From NCBI GenBank assembly GCA_002221725.1, contig NJFT01000013.1:186001-250000 (forward strand): a stretch of 64,000 nt of DNA, in the 5' to 3' direction. Of this stretch, positions 10,946-26,366 are shown in pieces; positions within the stretch are counted from its first letter, which is position 1; every line of letters begins with the position of its first letter. The translations under genes were made by a program, and so were the position numbers. The notes under the pieces are model-generated. The model saw nothing but the letters and a program-made list of their open reading frames with translations, was not told where the DNA came from and searched no databases. The DNA comes from Scedosporium boydii. Its lineage: Eukaryota; Ascomycota; Sordariomycetes; Microascales; Microascaceae.

Positions 10946-13201
10946 ATGGACGATTCTGGAGAATACGGCACTCCGACCAATGCCGCATCGCCCGGTGCTA
11001 ACGCTATCCTAGCGCAGCCCCCCCTCCAGCAGGTCGATGGATCCGAAGGTACCTTATCTCAAACCATCAAGATCTTTCTTGCATTTGAGTTGTTCCGGCA
11101 GCCGTGAATTTATCGATTGCTAATTCTCGTTTTCATTCAGATGTCCAAATGACTGAAGGTGGCGATGCGGATGCCGTCGTCAAACAGGATAATGCTACCC
11201 CCGCATTCGGAAGCGAGAAGCCCGCCGACCAGCCATCTGCGCCAAGCCACGGTGCAGGGACGGGAATCGAAGACGCGGTGATGGTTGAGGCTCAGGAGAA
11301 TGGCAAAGACGGACAAAATGCCAACAAGCAGGCCGACGAGAACGCAACCGACGGCGCAGCCGATAAACAGGAGACGAAAACGAAGGAGACAGTCGAATCA
11401 GCAGCTCGAGAGCATCTAATTTCTCAGACTCATGCCATCATCTTGCCCAGCTACAGCACATGGTTTGAAATGACGGATATTCATCCCATTGAGAAGAAGG
11501 CTTTACCAGAGTTCTTCAACAACAGGAACCGAAGCAAGACGCCAGCAGTCTACAAGGATTACCGTGACTTTATGATCAACACATACCGCCTCAATCCCTC
11601 GGAGTACTTAACTGTGACTGCGTGCCGCCGAAATCTAGCGGGAGATGTGTGCGCAATTATGCGTGTCCACGCCTTCCTTGAGCAATGGGGCTTAATAAAC
11701 TACCAGGTGAGTTTCCTTCCCCAGCTTGCGAGTACATGCCCGTTTTTGGACTAAACGTTATGTTTCTTTATAGGTCGATATGCAGCAGCGATCATCCCAC
11801 GTTGGTCCCCCATTTACTGGTCACTTCAAGATCATTTGCGACACTCCCAGAGGCCTTCAACCCTGGCAACCGTCCGCGGACCCCATTGTACTGGAGGGCA
11901 AAAAGAATCATGACACGGAAGCGAAGGCAGTAGCCGGACCAGCCGCGAAGACTGATCTCAACCTAGAGATCGGACGAAACATCTACGAGGCATCCGCCAA
12001 GGGTACGAAGTTGAACAAGGGAGAGGGAAAGACGAACGGCGAAGCACCTGCTACGAATGGCGTAGGCTCGACATCCATCGAAGAAGTCACCAAGGCGCCA
12101 ATCGCCAAGGTGAATTGTTACCAGTGTGGCATTGATTGCACTCGGACATATTACCATTACGCCAAGAGCGACCCGGCTGCCAATACCAAGTACGACCTCT
12201 GCCCTGGCTGCTGTTTAGAAGGCCGAATGCCAAACAACCATTTGAAGTCGCAATACACGCGAGTCGACAACCCCACCTACACGAGCACACTTGATCGCGA
12301 CGCGGCCTGGACTGACGCGGAAACACTCCGTCTCCTCGAGGGTTTGGAGCGATATGACGATGATTGGGGAGAGATTGCGCAGCATGTTGGTACCCGCACA
12401 CGAGAGGAGTGCGTGCTGCGATTCCTCCAATTGGACATTGAAGAGAAGTATCTCGACAGCGATTTTGCGTCTATCAATGCACCTGTGGGGCTTCCGTTAC
12501 TCGGAAGCCAGGGCGGCCAATTACCTTTCAGCCAGGCGGATAATCCCGTTATGTCGGTAGTCGGCTTCCTTGCAAGTCTCGCTGACCCGGCTAGCACCGC
12601 CGCAGCGGCCAATAAATCTGCAGAAGAGCTCAAGCGGCGGCTTCGAGACAAACTCGCGGGGGAAAAGAAAGGGTCAACAGTTACCAATGGCAAGGGTAAG
12701 GCGGGCGACAGCACCGAGTCGATGGAAGTTGATGTTACCACCACAACCACGACGACCACGACCACGACAACTACTACATCAACCAGCGCATTGGCTTCAA
12801 TTCCTCTAGCGTCTATCGGTGCGCGTGCTGCGGGATTCGCTTCCCATGAAGAAAGGGAAATGACTAGGCTTGTATCGGCAGCGGCCAACGTCATGCTTCA
12901 AAAGCTTGAACTAAAGCTCAAGTACTTCAATGATATGGAAGCAATTCTCCAATCTGAGAAGCGCGAGCTCGAGCGGGGAAGGCAGCAGCTTTTCTTGGAC
13001 CGGCTGGCATTCAAAAGTCGAGTGCGCGAGGCCCAGGAGGCATTGAAGGCGAGCGTGGCCGCTGGTGGCGAGGCCGGTGTGCGTATGGCACTCGATGTTG
13101 GTGGTGATAGCGAACGGCTTGGCTTCCAACAAGCGAACAGCGCTGGCACAACGATCCAACCACTCTCGAGTGAGGGACAAGTTAAGACATACGATGCTTG
13201 A
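10946..13201 (+). CDS. RSC8: SWIRM/ZZ/SANT subunit of a SWI/SNF-type remodeller (Rsc8/Swi3 family)
   Basis: This family is the dimeric scaffold of SWI/SNF and RSC nucleosome remodellers. Exons are 10946-11048, 11141-11706 and 11774-13201 (698 residues). Domains in order: acidic disordered N-terminus; SWIRM (from [20 protein letters not shown] through the first exon-2 end); a ZZ-type zinc finger ([15 protein letters not shown] and YDLCPGCC); SANT ([20 protein letters not shown] onward); a Thr-only tract; and a C-terminal leucine-zipper-like helix ([20 protein letters not shown]). The ZZ finger favours Rsc8 over metazoan BAF155/170-like members, but Swi3 and Rsc8 paralogues cannot be separated with certainty here. 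The Thr tract is encoded by an ACN repeat at about 12738-12782. Confidence 0.93.
12738..12782 (+). repeat. ACN trinucleotide tract encoding polythreonine
   Basis: A run of ACC/ACA/ACG/ACT codons encodes about 14-15 consecutive Thr (then Ser-Thr) between the SANT domain and the C-terminal coiled coil of the SWIRM protein. Mixed codons mean it is not a pure microsatellite, but its length is likely to vary between strains. Confidence 0.8.
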
Positions 13202-15039
13202 ATGAGGCAGACGTTTGGCGTCGGCAGTGTTTCTGAATTGGGTTAGGGATGTCATGAGGGCTTTGGGTTTCGTTCTTGTTTGCGCTGTTGACGATTTAGT
13301 CCTACTTTCTACAGGACGACCTGCCAAACTCGCAAAACATGAATGGAAGAATCATAAGATAATCTTGGCGTTTGGTGATGGTTGTGGAGCGGGTTAGGAT
13401 CACTGGTTCCATCCTTGGACTGGGGTTAGAATGCAGCCTTATGCCGACTACTTTGACATGAGTGCGCTTGTACTCCCTCGGTGGTAGCATTGGGCTCCCC
13501 TTCCCCTTCCCCTTTTTTCTTTCTTTTCCTTTTCTTTTCTTCTTTTTTTTTTTTTCCTTTACCTTTTTCTGTCACCTAGTCTTGTAGTGTAGTGTACCTG
13601 CAGTTTTGGTCTTGTGCTTCTCCAGTTTGTATCAAATGGGCTCGGATGTACTATTACGGCTCATCAAAACTCGAGTAAAAGTAGCCTTATAACTTGCTTC
13701 TATCGACCGATGCGACACGATCTTAAGACATCCTCGTCATATCGCGTACACCTTGGATTCCGGTGGCCCATGGCATCTTCACATGAACTTTCCTGTCTCT
13801 ATCAGGTGTACTTGTAAACAGAGTTGTATTACGCTACGTACGATGTACATCGAGATGACATCCTGTCAACTGACCACAAACCACTCAAATTACTTTTATT
13901 CTTACCCCACGCAGGCTTCCAAAATTTATCCCTTTCAGCTTTCAGGCTTCTGAAAACAAGGTGCCTTCCTGAAGAAGTGGTATATTCCGTAGTTTAGTTC
14001 GTACTCCGTAGTGTAGGTTACTCTGTACGGAGTAGTGTGCCTCAGTACACCCCAGCAACTCGACCACTTCGCAGCTCCGCGGTCGAATCTTTGAAAAAAT
14101 GGCTCTCGGCAAATGCCGGGATTTTAACCTCGGCATGTGGGGTTGTCGTCTTTAGCTCTCTAAAAGATCTGGTACATGCAGGTACATGAATTACTCCAAT
14201 TATTAGTGTTGGTCAAATGTTGAACTCTCTTTCTAGGATTAATTCGGACAGGAGGAGAGATGAATTGATCTGCGCCGTCTTCGGGGTCTCTTCGATAAGA
14301 AACAATAGCACAAGATATGGCGTACACTAGATAGACCTGTCCTCGCGTTCAATATAAGACGGTCAACAGAAAGGGACAATGAAATACGAAGTAAAAGGAG
14401 ACAAGAGAAGAGAACAAAAAAGAAACGAGAGAAATAGAGACGGCTCACTATCAGAGCGGCATTTGACATTACTTTCTTTGGACACCACGGTTACCTCCAG
14501 GTCGTTGCCGCGGCTCGGACATGCTGGAAATCTGCTGCCCCTCTTGAAACCTTCCACTTTCGGAGTCGTGTACATTTTTGTACCTCAGTACCTCAGTGGT
14601 GTACCTCGTTCATCGCCCATCGATGCTACTCGGCATCTTCATCTTGCTTGTCCCGCGCCATTGAATCCACGCCCCGGCAACTCGGAGACGCCATTCGACT
14701 TCCAAATTCCAATACAACCGGCCAGTCCAACATCCCTGCTCGCGCCGTTAATCCTACTTCGTACTTTCGCAGGCTTGTGGGTGATAAAGCCGGACCTTGT
14801 CGTTATACCAAGAAGCTCATCTGCCTCGTAGTTGTAGGTAGCTGTCCCGACCCTCCTCCCCACACGCCAGCCTCATAGCCTATAGGACTTGGTAACCTAG
14901 GCTAACACCTGCTCGTTAGCCATCTTTTGGCCCGGAAAGAAGGCTTAAGGGCTCTACTAATCCTACTCCTCCTGCCCGCTCTCGTCCTTCAACCTTACTC
15001 TTCCACAACCATTATCCACGCTCCTCCAGACTATTGGCC
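13202..15039. other. Intergenic region between RSC8-like gene and CAT2
   Basis: About 1.8 kb without a supported gene. A pyrimidine-rich tract (CCCTTCCCCTTTTTTCTTTC and on) lies at 13497-13566. Near 13985-14045 there is a group of TACTCCGTA/TACGGAGTA palindromes. The stretch 14370-14450 is purine-rich. The last few hundred bases are the presumed CAT2 promoter and leader. Confidence 0.4.
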
Positions 15040-17320
15040 ATGTTCGCTGCCAGGCGTCTTGCTGCGGCATCATCCAGGACTCTTTCCAAGCACTCCCCTT
15101 CTTCCACTCGGGTATGTTTTACCATTCCTTCCCTTGGCCCAGGAATTGGCAGACGAGGCCGGCTAACCAACTCTTTCGTCTTGCACAGATCGCTGCGACA
15201 ATGGCTCCCGCGGCTCGGCGAAACAACAGCTCTCTCCCGGCCGGTAAGCTACTCCACCCCCCCCTCCCCCCCCAAGAAAGACCGCATAGACCGATGTCTC
15301 CTTGCTCTTCTATACGTCGTGTGTCCCTAACGCTTTCTCTCTCGCCGCAAAGGATATGTCGAGGATAAGAGCAAGGGACCAATGCTCCGATTCCAGGAGT
15401 CTCTCCCTAAGCTACCCGTTCCCACTCTCGAAGAGACTAGCGCCAGGTACTTGAAGTCCCTACGCGCTATCCTAACTCCCACCGAGCTGGAAGCTAGCAA
15501 GGCGGCGGTCGAGGAATTCATCAAGCCCGGTGGTGTTGGCCGAAAGCTGCAGGAGAAGCTTATCGCCAGGCGGGAGGACCCCAATGTTAAGAACTGGATC
15601 TATGACTGGTGGAACGAGGCCGCGTACCTCGCCTATCGCGACCCCGTGGTTCCCTACGTCAGCTACTTCTACTCTCACCGCGATGACCGCCACAGGAGAA
15701 ACCCGGCGAAGCGCGCCGCTGCCATCTCCAGCGCCGTCCTCGAGTTCAAGAAGTTGGTCGACTCTGGCACTCTCGAGCCGGAATACATGAAGAAGGTGCC
15801 CATTTGCATGGACAGCTACAAGTGGATGTTTAACACCAGCCGCGTCGCCGCCCGTCCCGCCGACTACCCTATCCAGTTCCCCGCCCAGGAGAACAAGCAC
15901 ATCATCGTCATCCGAAAGAACCAGATCTTCAAGGTGGCGCACGAAGTTGGTGGAAAGCAGCTCAACGCCGCGGAGCTTGAGCAGCAGTTCAACAGGATTT
16001 ACCAACTGGCGTCGAGCTCCGTCCCCCCCGTCGGCGCGTTGACGTCGGAGAACCGAGATGTTTGGTCCGATGCCCGCCAGATCCTCCTCAATGCCCACCC
16101 CAACCACGCTGCGGCGATTGAGGCGATTGAGGCGTCGTCCTTCGTTGTCTGCCTCGACGATGCGGCCCCCGTGACTCTCGAGGAGCGCGCGCACCAGTAC
16201 TGGCACGGAGATGGTGCCAACCGTTGGTACGACAAGCCTCTGCAGTTCATCGTCAACGACAACGGCACCTCCGGCTTCATGGGCGAGCACTCCATGATGG
16301 ACGGTACCCCTACCCACAGGATCAATGACTTTATCAACGATCTGATCTTCAACAACAAGATTGACCTCTCCGACCCCTCCATTCGCTCCAACCTCCCCGA
16401 GCCGGAGGCCGTCAAGTTCCACATCACGAAGGAGGTTCAGGCGGAAATTGACCGTGCTGTCAAGGACTTCCGGGACGTCATCGGCCAGCACCAGCTCGCC
16501 ATCCAGGCCTACCAGGGCTACGGCAAGGGCCTGATCAAGAAGTTCAGGTGCTCTCCCGACGCCTACGTTCAGATGATCATCCAGCTCGCCTACAAGAAGA
16601 TGTACGGCAAGAACCGCCCCACATACGAATCGGCCGCCACCCGTCGATTCCAGCTCGGCCGCACCGAGACCTGCCGAACCGTGTCGCCGGACTCCGTTGC
16701 CTGGTGCAACGCCATGGTTGACCCCAACGCCTCCGACGCAGAGAAGGTCAAGCTCTTCCGCACTGCCGTCGACTCTCACCTCGAGTACATCGCGGCCGCC
16801 TCCGACGGCAAGGGCGTTGACCGACATCTCTTTGGATTGAAGAGGCTCCTCGAGCCCGGTGAGCAGGTGCCCGCCATTTACCAGGACCCCGCTTTCAGCT
16901 ACTCGAGCTCGTGGTATTTGTCGACTTCTCAGCTTAGCTCCGAGTTCTTCAACGGTTACGGATGGAGCCAGGTTATCCCTGAGGGCTTCGGCATCGCGTA
17001 CATGATCAACGAGAACAGGTAAGCACTTCCGCCGCTTTATACCCCACCCCTCCAGCCAGCCTCTACACAGCAACCCGGACTTCTCCTTACTACTACTCCC
17101 TCTCCCCCCCTCTCTCTCCTTGCTCAATCATATGTACATATTTTTTTTTCTTTTCTACGATGCATCATCACTGACTTGCCCCTCCACTTCTAGCCTTAAT
17201 TTCAACATCGTATCCAAGGGTCTCGGCAGCGATAGGATGAGCTTCTACCTCAGCGAAGCCGCCAACGAGCTTCGGGATCTCCTCACGCCCACTCTCGAGG
17301 CGTCCAAGCCCAAGCTGTAA
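15040..17320 (+). CDS. CAT2: Carnitine O-acetyltransferase, mitochondrial/peroxisomal
   Basis: It moves acetyl groups between CoA and carnitine so that acetyl units made in peroxisomes or cytosol reach mitochondria; in filamentous fungi this is needed for growth on acetate and fatty acids. Exons are 15040-15111, 15189-15243, 15353-17018 and 17194-17320 (639 residues). Exon 1 encodes a presequence (MFAARRLAAASSRTLSKHS). The acyltransferase fold starts at LPKLPVPTLEETSARYLKSL. The catalytic histidine is in GEHSMMDGTP. Carnitine/CoA-site landmarks include YGKGLIKKFRCSPDAYVQM and RFQLGRTETCRT. The C-terminus is PKL, a weak variant of a type 1 peroxisomal signal. A second in-frame ATG at 15201 would give a form lacking the presequence. 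Confidence 0.95.
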
Positions 17321-17882
17321 AGGAGTCGAGAGTTCATCTGGAAGGGGGAGGAAAAGCCTGCTATTTGGATACAAAAAAAACAATACCAATCGAACTGCGT
17401 GTGCATCGTATGCGGATGGACCCGTATATGTACATGTATACTTTGTAACCTTTTTTTTATTATCAGCATTTTCTCGTGGGGCGACTTTACCGGCATGTCT
17501 GGTATGCAGGGGTCCTTCGAGTAGGAATTAGATGGCTTCAGCCAAGCGTTACCATTGTCATTAGTGTTTCGTCGGGCGCATATATATATAGCCGTGACTA
17601 TCGCTGACTCAAAGATGATCCTGGGAACTGATATCTATAAAATAAAAAGAAGAGTATCCAAAGGGTAAGATTGTGAACTAGATTAATATTTACGAGGGAC
17701 CTGGCTGCCGATTGCCTCCCTGGCCGCCTAAACAAAACTGTCTCGCAGTCCCGTCATGACCGCCCCCAGGGAATGCAGACTCTAGAACAGAAGGGTTGGC
17801 CGTGACGGACAGCATGAAGCAACATTTGAAAAAACGAACAAGGATGTTCGGAACAAGAGACCAGCTCGCTAGAGTCTGTGGG
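17321..17882. other. Convergent spacer CAT2 / CAP
   Basis: The 562 bases carry two 3' UTRs. There are T-rich and AT-rich tracts (17450-17462, ATATATATATA near 17581 and AATAAAAAGAAG near 17642). No coding signal is visible. Confidence 0.4.
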
Positions 17883-19778
17883 TTAACCGGCATGGGCGAC
17901 GATTTCATTGACGAGGTCGTCTTTTTCCGCATCGTAGTAAGAGCAGAGCTGGGAAGGCAAAGGAACCTCCTTGTAGTCGTCTTCCGGTCCGGAAATGATA
18001 TTCAGGTTAATACCAGCCGACTTGCTTGAGAAGATCTTGGTCCCTGTGCTCTCTTTGCTGAGATAGACCTGAGCGCCATCAACTTGGTCCATCATTGTCG
18101 TCGGTATCGACCCCATGACTTGGAGCGCAAAGTTTTGTGATTTGACGACATCGACGGTTGACACAAGGCTATCAATAACAAGGGATAACCTGTTGGTGTT
18201 CTCTACTGTCACGGCATTCCCCTTCCCCTTGACAATAATGGTGGTTTTGCTGCACTTGCTGATAAGGATCGAATGTGAGATGGAGGCTTCGATCTCAATA
18301 GGGTCTGGTGGACTGTCGTAATTCTCCTGCTCGTTGGACGGGCGTGTTAGATCTACCCTCGTCGTAAAGTAGAGGTTGGGGTGGGGCTATCCAACTTACA
18401 ATAATCCACTTGTTGCCCGCCAGCTCTTTCTTGGGGGGCTTCTTCACCCTCATGCTTTCCGGCTTGGGCTTCTTGCCAGGTGCAGGGCTCTTACCGCGGC
18501 TCGACGACTCTTTGTCCGGCACCGTCGAGCCAGCTCGCAGCGACGGGTTCTTATGTGTCATTTCTGACTTGTCCACCTTGCGCAAGTTCTTCGTGACAGC
18601 TTCTCCTCTGTTAAGCTCGGAGAACACCGCACCGATGCCAGTCGAGGTGGGCGGTGCTGGAGGAGCCGAGTCAACGAGGAAGGATGGAGGCGGAGGCGGG
18701 GGCGGAGGAGGGGGCGGTCCCCCAGCGGCTGGTGCCGTAGGGCCTGAGGGGTGTTGCTGTTGGCGAGAAGCGACTTCCGCCATCACCTCCTTAGCGGGCT
18801 TCCCATTAGGGTTCCATATGATTCCGTTGGGGAAGTATTGCTTGACGTATTCAGCGAGGTGTCGGAAAACCTGGTAGAATGTTTGGACGAATTCCACTTG
18901 CTTGGGATCCCTAGTAGGTTTATGGATTAGATCGAGATTCTTCTGTCGCGTGTCGCCAATCTAACGTGGAGGCAGGCATACTTCTCTTTGAACTCTTGCA
19001 GAACACGATTACCGAAGAATTGAGCAGATCCAAGGCTCTCCTCGACATGCTTCCAGGGCCGGTTGTCCACAGTGACCCAGGCGAGAACTAGAGCGCCCTC
19101 GGAGACGGCCGAAAGATGGTTGTAATATTTGGAAGAGCGATTCGATTCTTTGATCGAGCCTACGCGGGCAATGGATTCGCTGATGGGCTTAACGAGATCT
19201 TGAAATACAGACATTTCCGAACCCGTCATATCGGGCTTCTTTGCCTTTGTTGAGATGAGTAGAAAGTCACGTTGGCCACGGAATCCGTCGAGTAAGGCTT
19301 CAGCCTATAGGGAGAATGCATCATCGGTTAGCGGAGTATTATGGCGTGCGGTTGCGGCCAGCGGAGGTGGGCGTCATGAGAGGATACTTGTGGGGTTCGA
19401 AGTGTCGTACCTGCTCGGAAACTTGGCTATCCACCTCCTTCGCAATATCCACATATTTCATTACTGACTCTTTAACAAATTGGTCAAATTCTTCGACTGA
19501 TTCGGGAACGGGCTCGGCAGTCACGACCGGGGTTGGGGGCGCAGGAGCGTTCGCGGAGATTGATGCTACCGGGGCCTGGGCAGATGAAGAAGAGGGAGAC
19601 GAGGCGGAAGCTGGTGGAAGACCTTGAGTAGATTCGGCGATGTCTTCCAGCCTTGCCGTGGCAGCTTCGAGCCTATTTAGACATCAGTAACGCGAAGCGT
19701 AATAGAGTATGGGTATGCCCCTGTTCTAACGGACCTCTTGATGAGGGTCGCAAGGTTATGCATGCCATTTGTAGCCAT
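17883..19778 (-). CDS. SRV2: Adenylyl cyclase-associated protein (CAP/Srv2)
   Basis: CAP binds and recycles G-actin and links adenylyl cyclase to Ras in fungi. Five exons: 19778-19735, 19672-19411, 19304-18982, 18910-18400 and 18326-17883, total 527 residues. The N-terminal RLE-type helix (MHNLATLIKRLEAATARLED) that binds cyclase comes first, then an Ala/Pro/Ser linker, the helical folded domain (FDQFVKESVMKYVDIAKEVD to VEFVQTFYQVFRHLAEYVKQ), a proline-only run of 11 residues (profilin/SH3 ligand), the WH2 region and the beta-helix CARP domain (IKGKGNAVTV-type repeats through to the end). The C-terminus is HAG, as in yeast Srv2. The 444 nt last exon joins at KWII/ENYD, a conserved boundary. 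Confidence 0.95.
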
Positions 19779-21299
19779 GGTCGTGTTCTCGTAAGACTGC
19801 AGCTACGGAAATAAAACGAGGCAAATTGGCACCGAAGAACCCTCCAGATGCAGGATGATGATAGATCGCAGGCGCGGAAGAAGAAGAAGAAAAGGGGAGT
19901 TGGAAGGGGGGGGAGAAAAGGGCTGAGATTCAAGATGGCTGCGATCAATGCAAGGTTGAAAGCTCAGGGGGGGAGCTACTTCGTAGGTACTGAGAAGAGT
20001 CGAATGAGAGAGAAGGAAACAGCACAGAAACTGAAACGCTCGAGCTCGAGGGCAATAACGGATTGAGGATATTCAATTCAACGCACGACAAGGCGAAGTA
20101 GGAAAATAGAAATCCCGCCTTCTTATCCCGAGTTTGGGGAGGGGACACAACTTGTTTCAATGTTGCCTGGAATGAGCTTGGTTGCGCAGATGGACGGAGA
20201 TCTTCGTCGGAACAGCATCAATGAATACTTTGGTAGCGTAGCCTCTGTACCTTCGTACTTTGATAGCCTCCAATACAAAGTACAAAGTATTAATAACATT
20301 GGAATTAATTCGACCTTGGACCCTGGACACTTCAATTGTTCTGGTCCAAGTACAATTGAACCATCGTACACAGGTACTTCGTAAGCTTAAGCTGTACCTG
20401 CAGCTGGTACTGAGGTACTTCGTCCTAATTGTCCTTCGTACACTATGTACTTCGTGCCTGTGAAATGGACTGCTGACTGTGCCCTCCCTCTAACTGAACG
20501 GCTTGTCAACTCATTGCCTGAACAAATTCATACAATTGTCCGAAGTTCACAGCGGGACCTTATCGACAAAGTACTTCCACCCACAGTCCGTGCTTCGTAC
20601 TTTCTCATTTGCCTTTTCTTCTCAGGGCCTCTCATCGAAATCAATGCAAATTGATATACGCAGTACGAAGTAGAATACCATATTCCGTACACAGGTGGAT
20701 GTGTGATGACTAACAACTCCATTTCCAGCTGAGAAATAGAGTACTAAATGCTCAGTATTCCGGGATCACGTTCACCATCCACCAAATAACACCTCTAAGA
20801 GCTTACGCCGTCAGCTAGCCGGCGGATTGATCAGTGTTCAGAGTGCGAGGTTAATCAATCAAGGCGGGGAGCTGACAAGCAGGGTCAAAAGACATCGAGA
20901 GGACCGTGGCAAGCCTGGAATATCCAGAATCTCGCGGCTGGAAGTTAAGGGAAGGGACTCCACCATCGCCCACACTATTACAGTATTAATCTTCGTCCTG
21001 CCAATCTCTACGAAGTATTTAATCAATAATTGAACATTTGGTCTCGAGCGTGCCAGCCCTATCTGTCGCCAAACGTTCATGTTGGCTTTTGGCCTGGCCA
21101 TTCCATTCACTCCTGCACCAAGCCTCCCCACTCACACCGCTGCCTGGTCGTTGCCCAAACCTGGGTGTTTCCGGCTTCTGCCTTCTGACGCCGACACCCA
21201 CAGCCCGATCGCAAACTCCAAGAACCTCTTCAAATAATACTACCACTAATCATAATATATATAATATAATATTTATATATAGATGATCTTCCTTGCAGC
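19779..21299. other. 1.5 kb intergenic region rich in TACTTCGTA-type palindromes
   Basis: Promoter side of two divergent genes (CAP on minus, MAK32-like on plus). No credible gene. From 19978 to 20690 it contains at least nine copies of short TACTTCGTA / GTACGAAGTA-like motifs, TACAAAGTACAAAGTA, and a TTCAATTGT...ACAATTGAA inverted repeat (about 20329-20355). An (AT)-rich run at 21248-21282 lies just before the ATG, followed by a possible acceptor CTTGCAG at 21291-21297, so a 5' UTR intron is possible. Confidence 0.4.
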
Positions 21300-22701
21300 A
21301 TGGCAGAAAGTGACGACATTCAGGAGGCTCGACTGGGAGGCTTCCTGGTCAAGCACAAGGGCAATGACGGGGATTCACAAGCGCAGACCAAGGCTGAGAC
21401 TCGGGGAACAGCTCACATCGATCCATTCGGGATCGACTTCGTATCAATGGCCATGTTCATAATTGGCAAGTCCATTATTGTGTCGTGTTCTCGCAAGCCG
21501 CTCCTCTCAAGTACGTCCTGGGCTGACAATTCATGATCATCTAGACGACATTGAATTCCTTCCCCCAACTCCACCCGTCCACAACGTGCCGGGGGGAGCG
21601 GGCACGTATGCCGCACTTGGGGCTAGGCTCATGTCTCCCCCTCCCCTTTCATCTTCAATAGGCTGGATCGTCGATGTGGGAACGGACTTTCCACCTCATC
21701 TCACCACAATCATAGACGCTTGGGAAACGTCGGTGGTGCTCCGCCCCAACGAGGACCGACTCACCACTCGCGCCTGGAATGGGTACAAGGCCGTGGGAAA
21801 GCGAGACTTCAAATACATGACTCCCAAGCGCCGCATCAACGCCGAGGATCTCACTCCAGCCCTTCTCCGCGCCAAATCTTTTCACCTTGTCTGCTCCCCC
21901 GCTCGGTGCCAGGAAATCGTCTCAGGCATCAAGAAACTGCGCAAGCAGAGCTTACGGCCCGAGGAGTATGTCAGGCCCTTCATCATCTGGGAGCCAGTCC
22001 CCGACAAGTGCACGCCTGAAGAGCTTCTTGCGTGCACGAATACTCTACCTGTGGTGGATATCTGCAGTCCCAACCATACCGAGCTGGCGGGCTTTATGGG
22101 TGATGACGGGCTAGATCCCATTACGGGAGAGATATCGACGGCTTCCGTCGAGCGCCATGCCGAGCAACTCCTCGCTAGTCTCTGCCTCCAGTCTTTTACT
22201 CTGGTGGTTCGAGCAGCAGAAAAGGGTTGCTACATAGCACGCAATGGCGGCAGAAGAAGAAGAAAAGATACCCAAATCGGCCTTAAACGATCCAAGAAAG
22301 AGCTTCCGCACGGTGGGCTGCGCCCGGATATCGACATGGAGGCTTTGTTTGCTGGGCTCATGCAGGATGAAGACGGATCTATAGCCAGGGAGGAGATCGA
22401 GGTTGATCCGGGAGTTGAAAGGTGGATACCTGCATATCATCAGGATCCCGCGAGGGTTGTGGACCCTACAGGAGGCGGGAATGCATTTCTCGGCGGCCTT
22501 TCCGTTGCTCTAGCCAGAGGTAAAAGTATCGAAGAAGCCGCAGTCTGGGGCACCATCGCAGCTAGTTTTGTCATAGAACAGGTAGGGCTGCCGGTGCTAG
22601 AGAAAGATCAAGACGGTCATGAAAGATGGAACGGGGTCAGGGTAGACGAGAGATTCAAGGAGTTTAGACAAAGGTTGGAGAAGCAAGGTATCATGGTCTG
22701 A
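21300..22701 (+). CDS. MAK32: MAK32-like PfkB-fold protein
   Basis: Two exons, 21300-21465 and 21545-22701 (440 residues). The fold is that of PfkB/ribokinase sugar kinases: VPGGAGTYAALGARL near the N-terminus (substrate-side GG motif) and DPTGGGNAFLGGLSVAL near the C-terminus (signature 2). In active ribokinases signature 2 reads DTxGAGD, with the Asp as catalytic base; here that residue is Asn. Yeast Mak32 is the closest family I recognise and is needed to keep the L-A dsRNA virus stable; its biochemical activity is not established. The intron has a GC donor (G/GCAAGT at 21466) with branch CTGAC and acceptor CATCTAG; the join restores SMAMFIIDDIEFLPP. The yeast role need not hold here. Confidence 0.8.
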
Positions 22702-23043
22702 TTCATCGTCATCGAAATTATAATAGAGATTATCAACACTGGATTCACATTCATCTTATTCATCCATACACCCGACCTTGGCCCGGCTGATTATCAAACT
22801 CGACAGAACCACAACGGCGGCACTCATCACCACCTAAACGCCAAATATCCCATCCCATCTCGGTTATCCACAATTTCCCACCGCGAGTCTATTCGCATTG
22901 CCGAACACATCTAAGACGGCGTAAAAAACGCGAAAACAAAAAAAAAAGGAAAAAAGGAAAAAAAAAAAAAAAAAAAAAAAAACCCGTAGGCTGTTTTCTC
23001 CGGAGCTTATACGATCAATGTGTGGTGATGACACTATAGCTCG
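22702..23043. other. Convergent spacer with poly(A) tract
   Basis: Tail-to-tail spacer between the MAK32-like gene and MCM3. An A-rich tract at 22936-22982, ending in more than 20 consecutive A, is the main feature. It may be a slippage-prone simple repeat or the scar of a retroposed insertion; no target-site duplication is obvious. Confidence 0.5.

Positions 23044-26366
<3,323 letters not shown>

Noticed and set aside
12277..12894. A 205-codon minus-strand frame with a polyvaline run inside the RSC8-like gene
   Set aside because: The polyvaline is the antisense reading of the ACN (Thr) tract. SWIRM, ZZ and SANT domains on the plus strand explain the region.
14379..14831. A 150-codon plus-strand frame in the spacer before CAT2
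   Set aside because: Begins in purine-rich simple sequence, shows no domain, and changes character along its length; judged chance.
15472..17127. A 551-codon open frame on the strand opposite CAT2
   Set aside because: It mirrors the third-position GC bias of CAT2. Its product is Val/Leu/Gly-rich without any motif, while the plus strand encodes an intact acyltransferase with splice support.
22936..22982. Poly(A) tract as the tail of a retrotransposed copy
   Set aside because: No reverse-transcriptase or processed-gene sequence precedes it and no flanking direct repeats were seen; kept only as a simple repeat.
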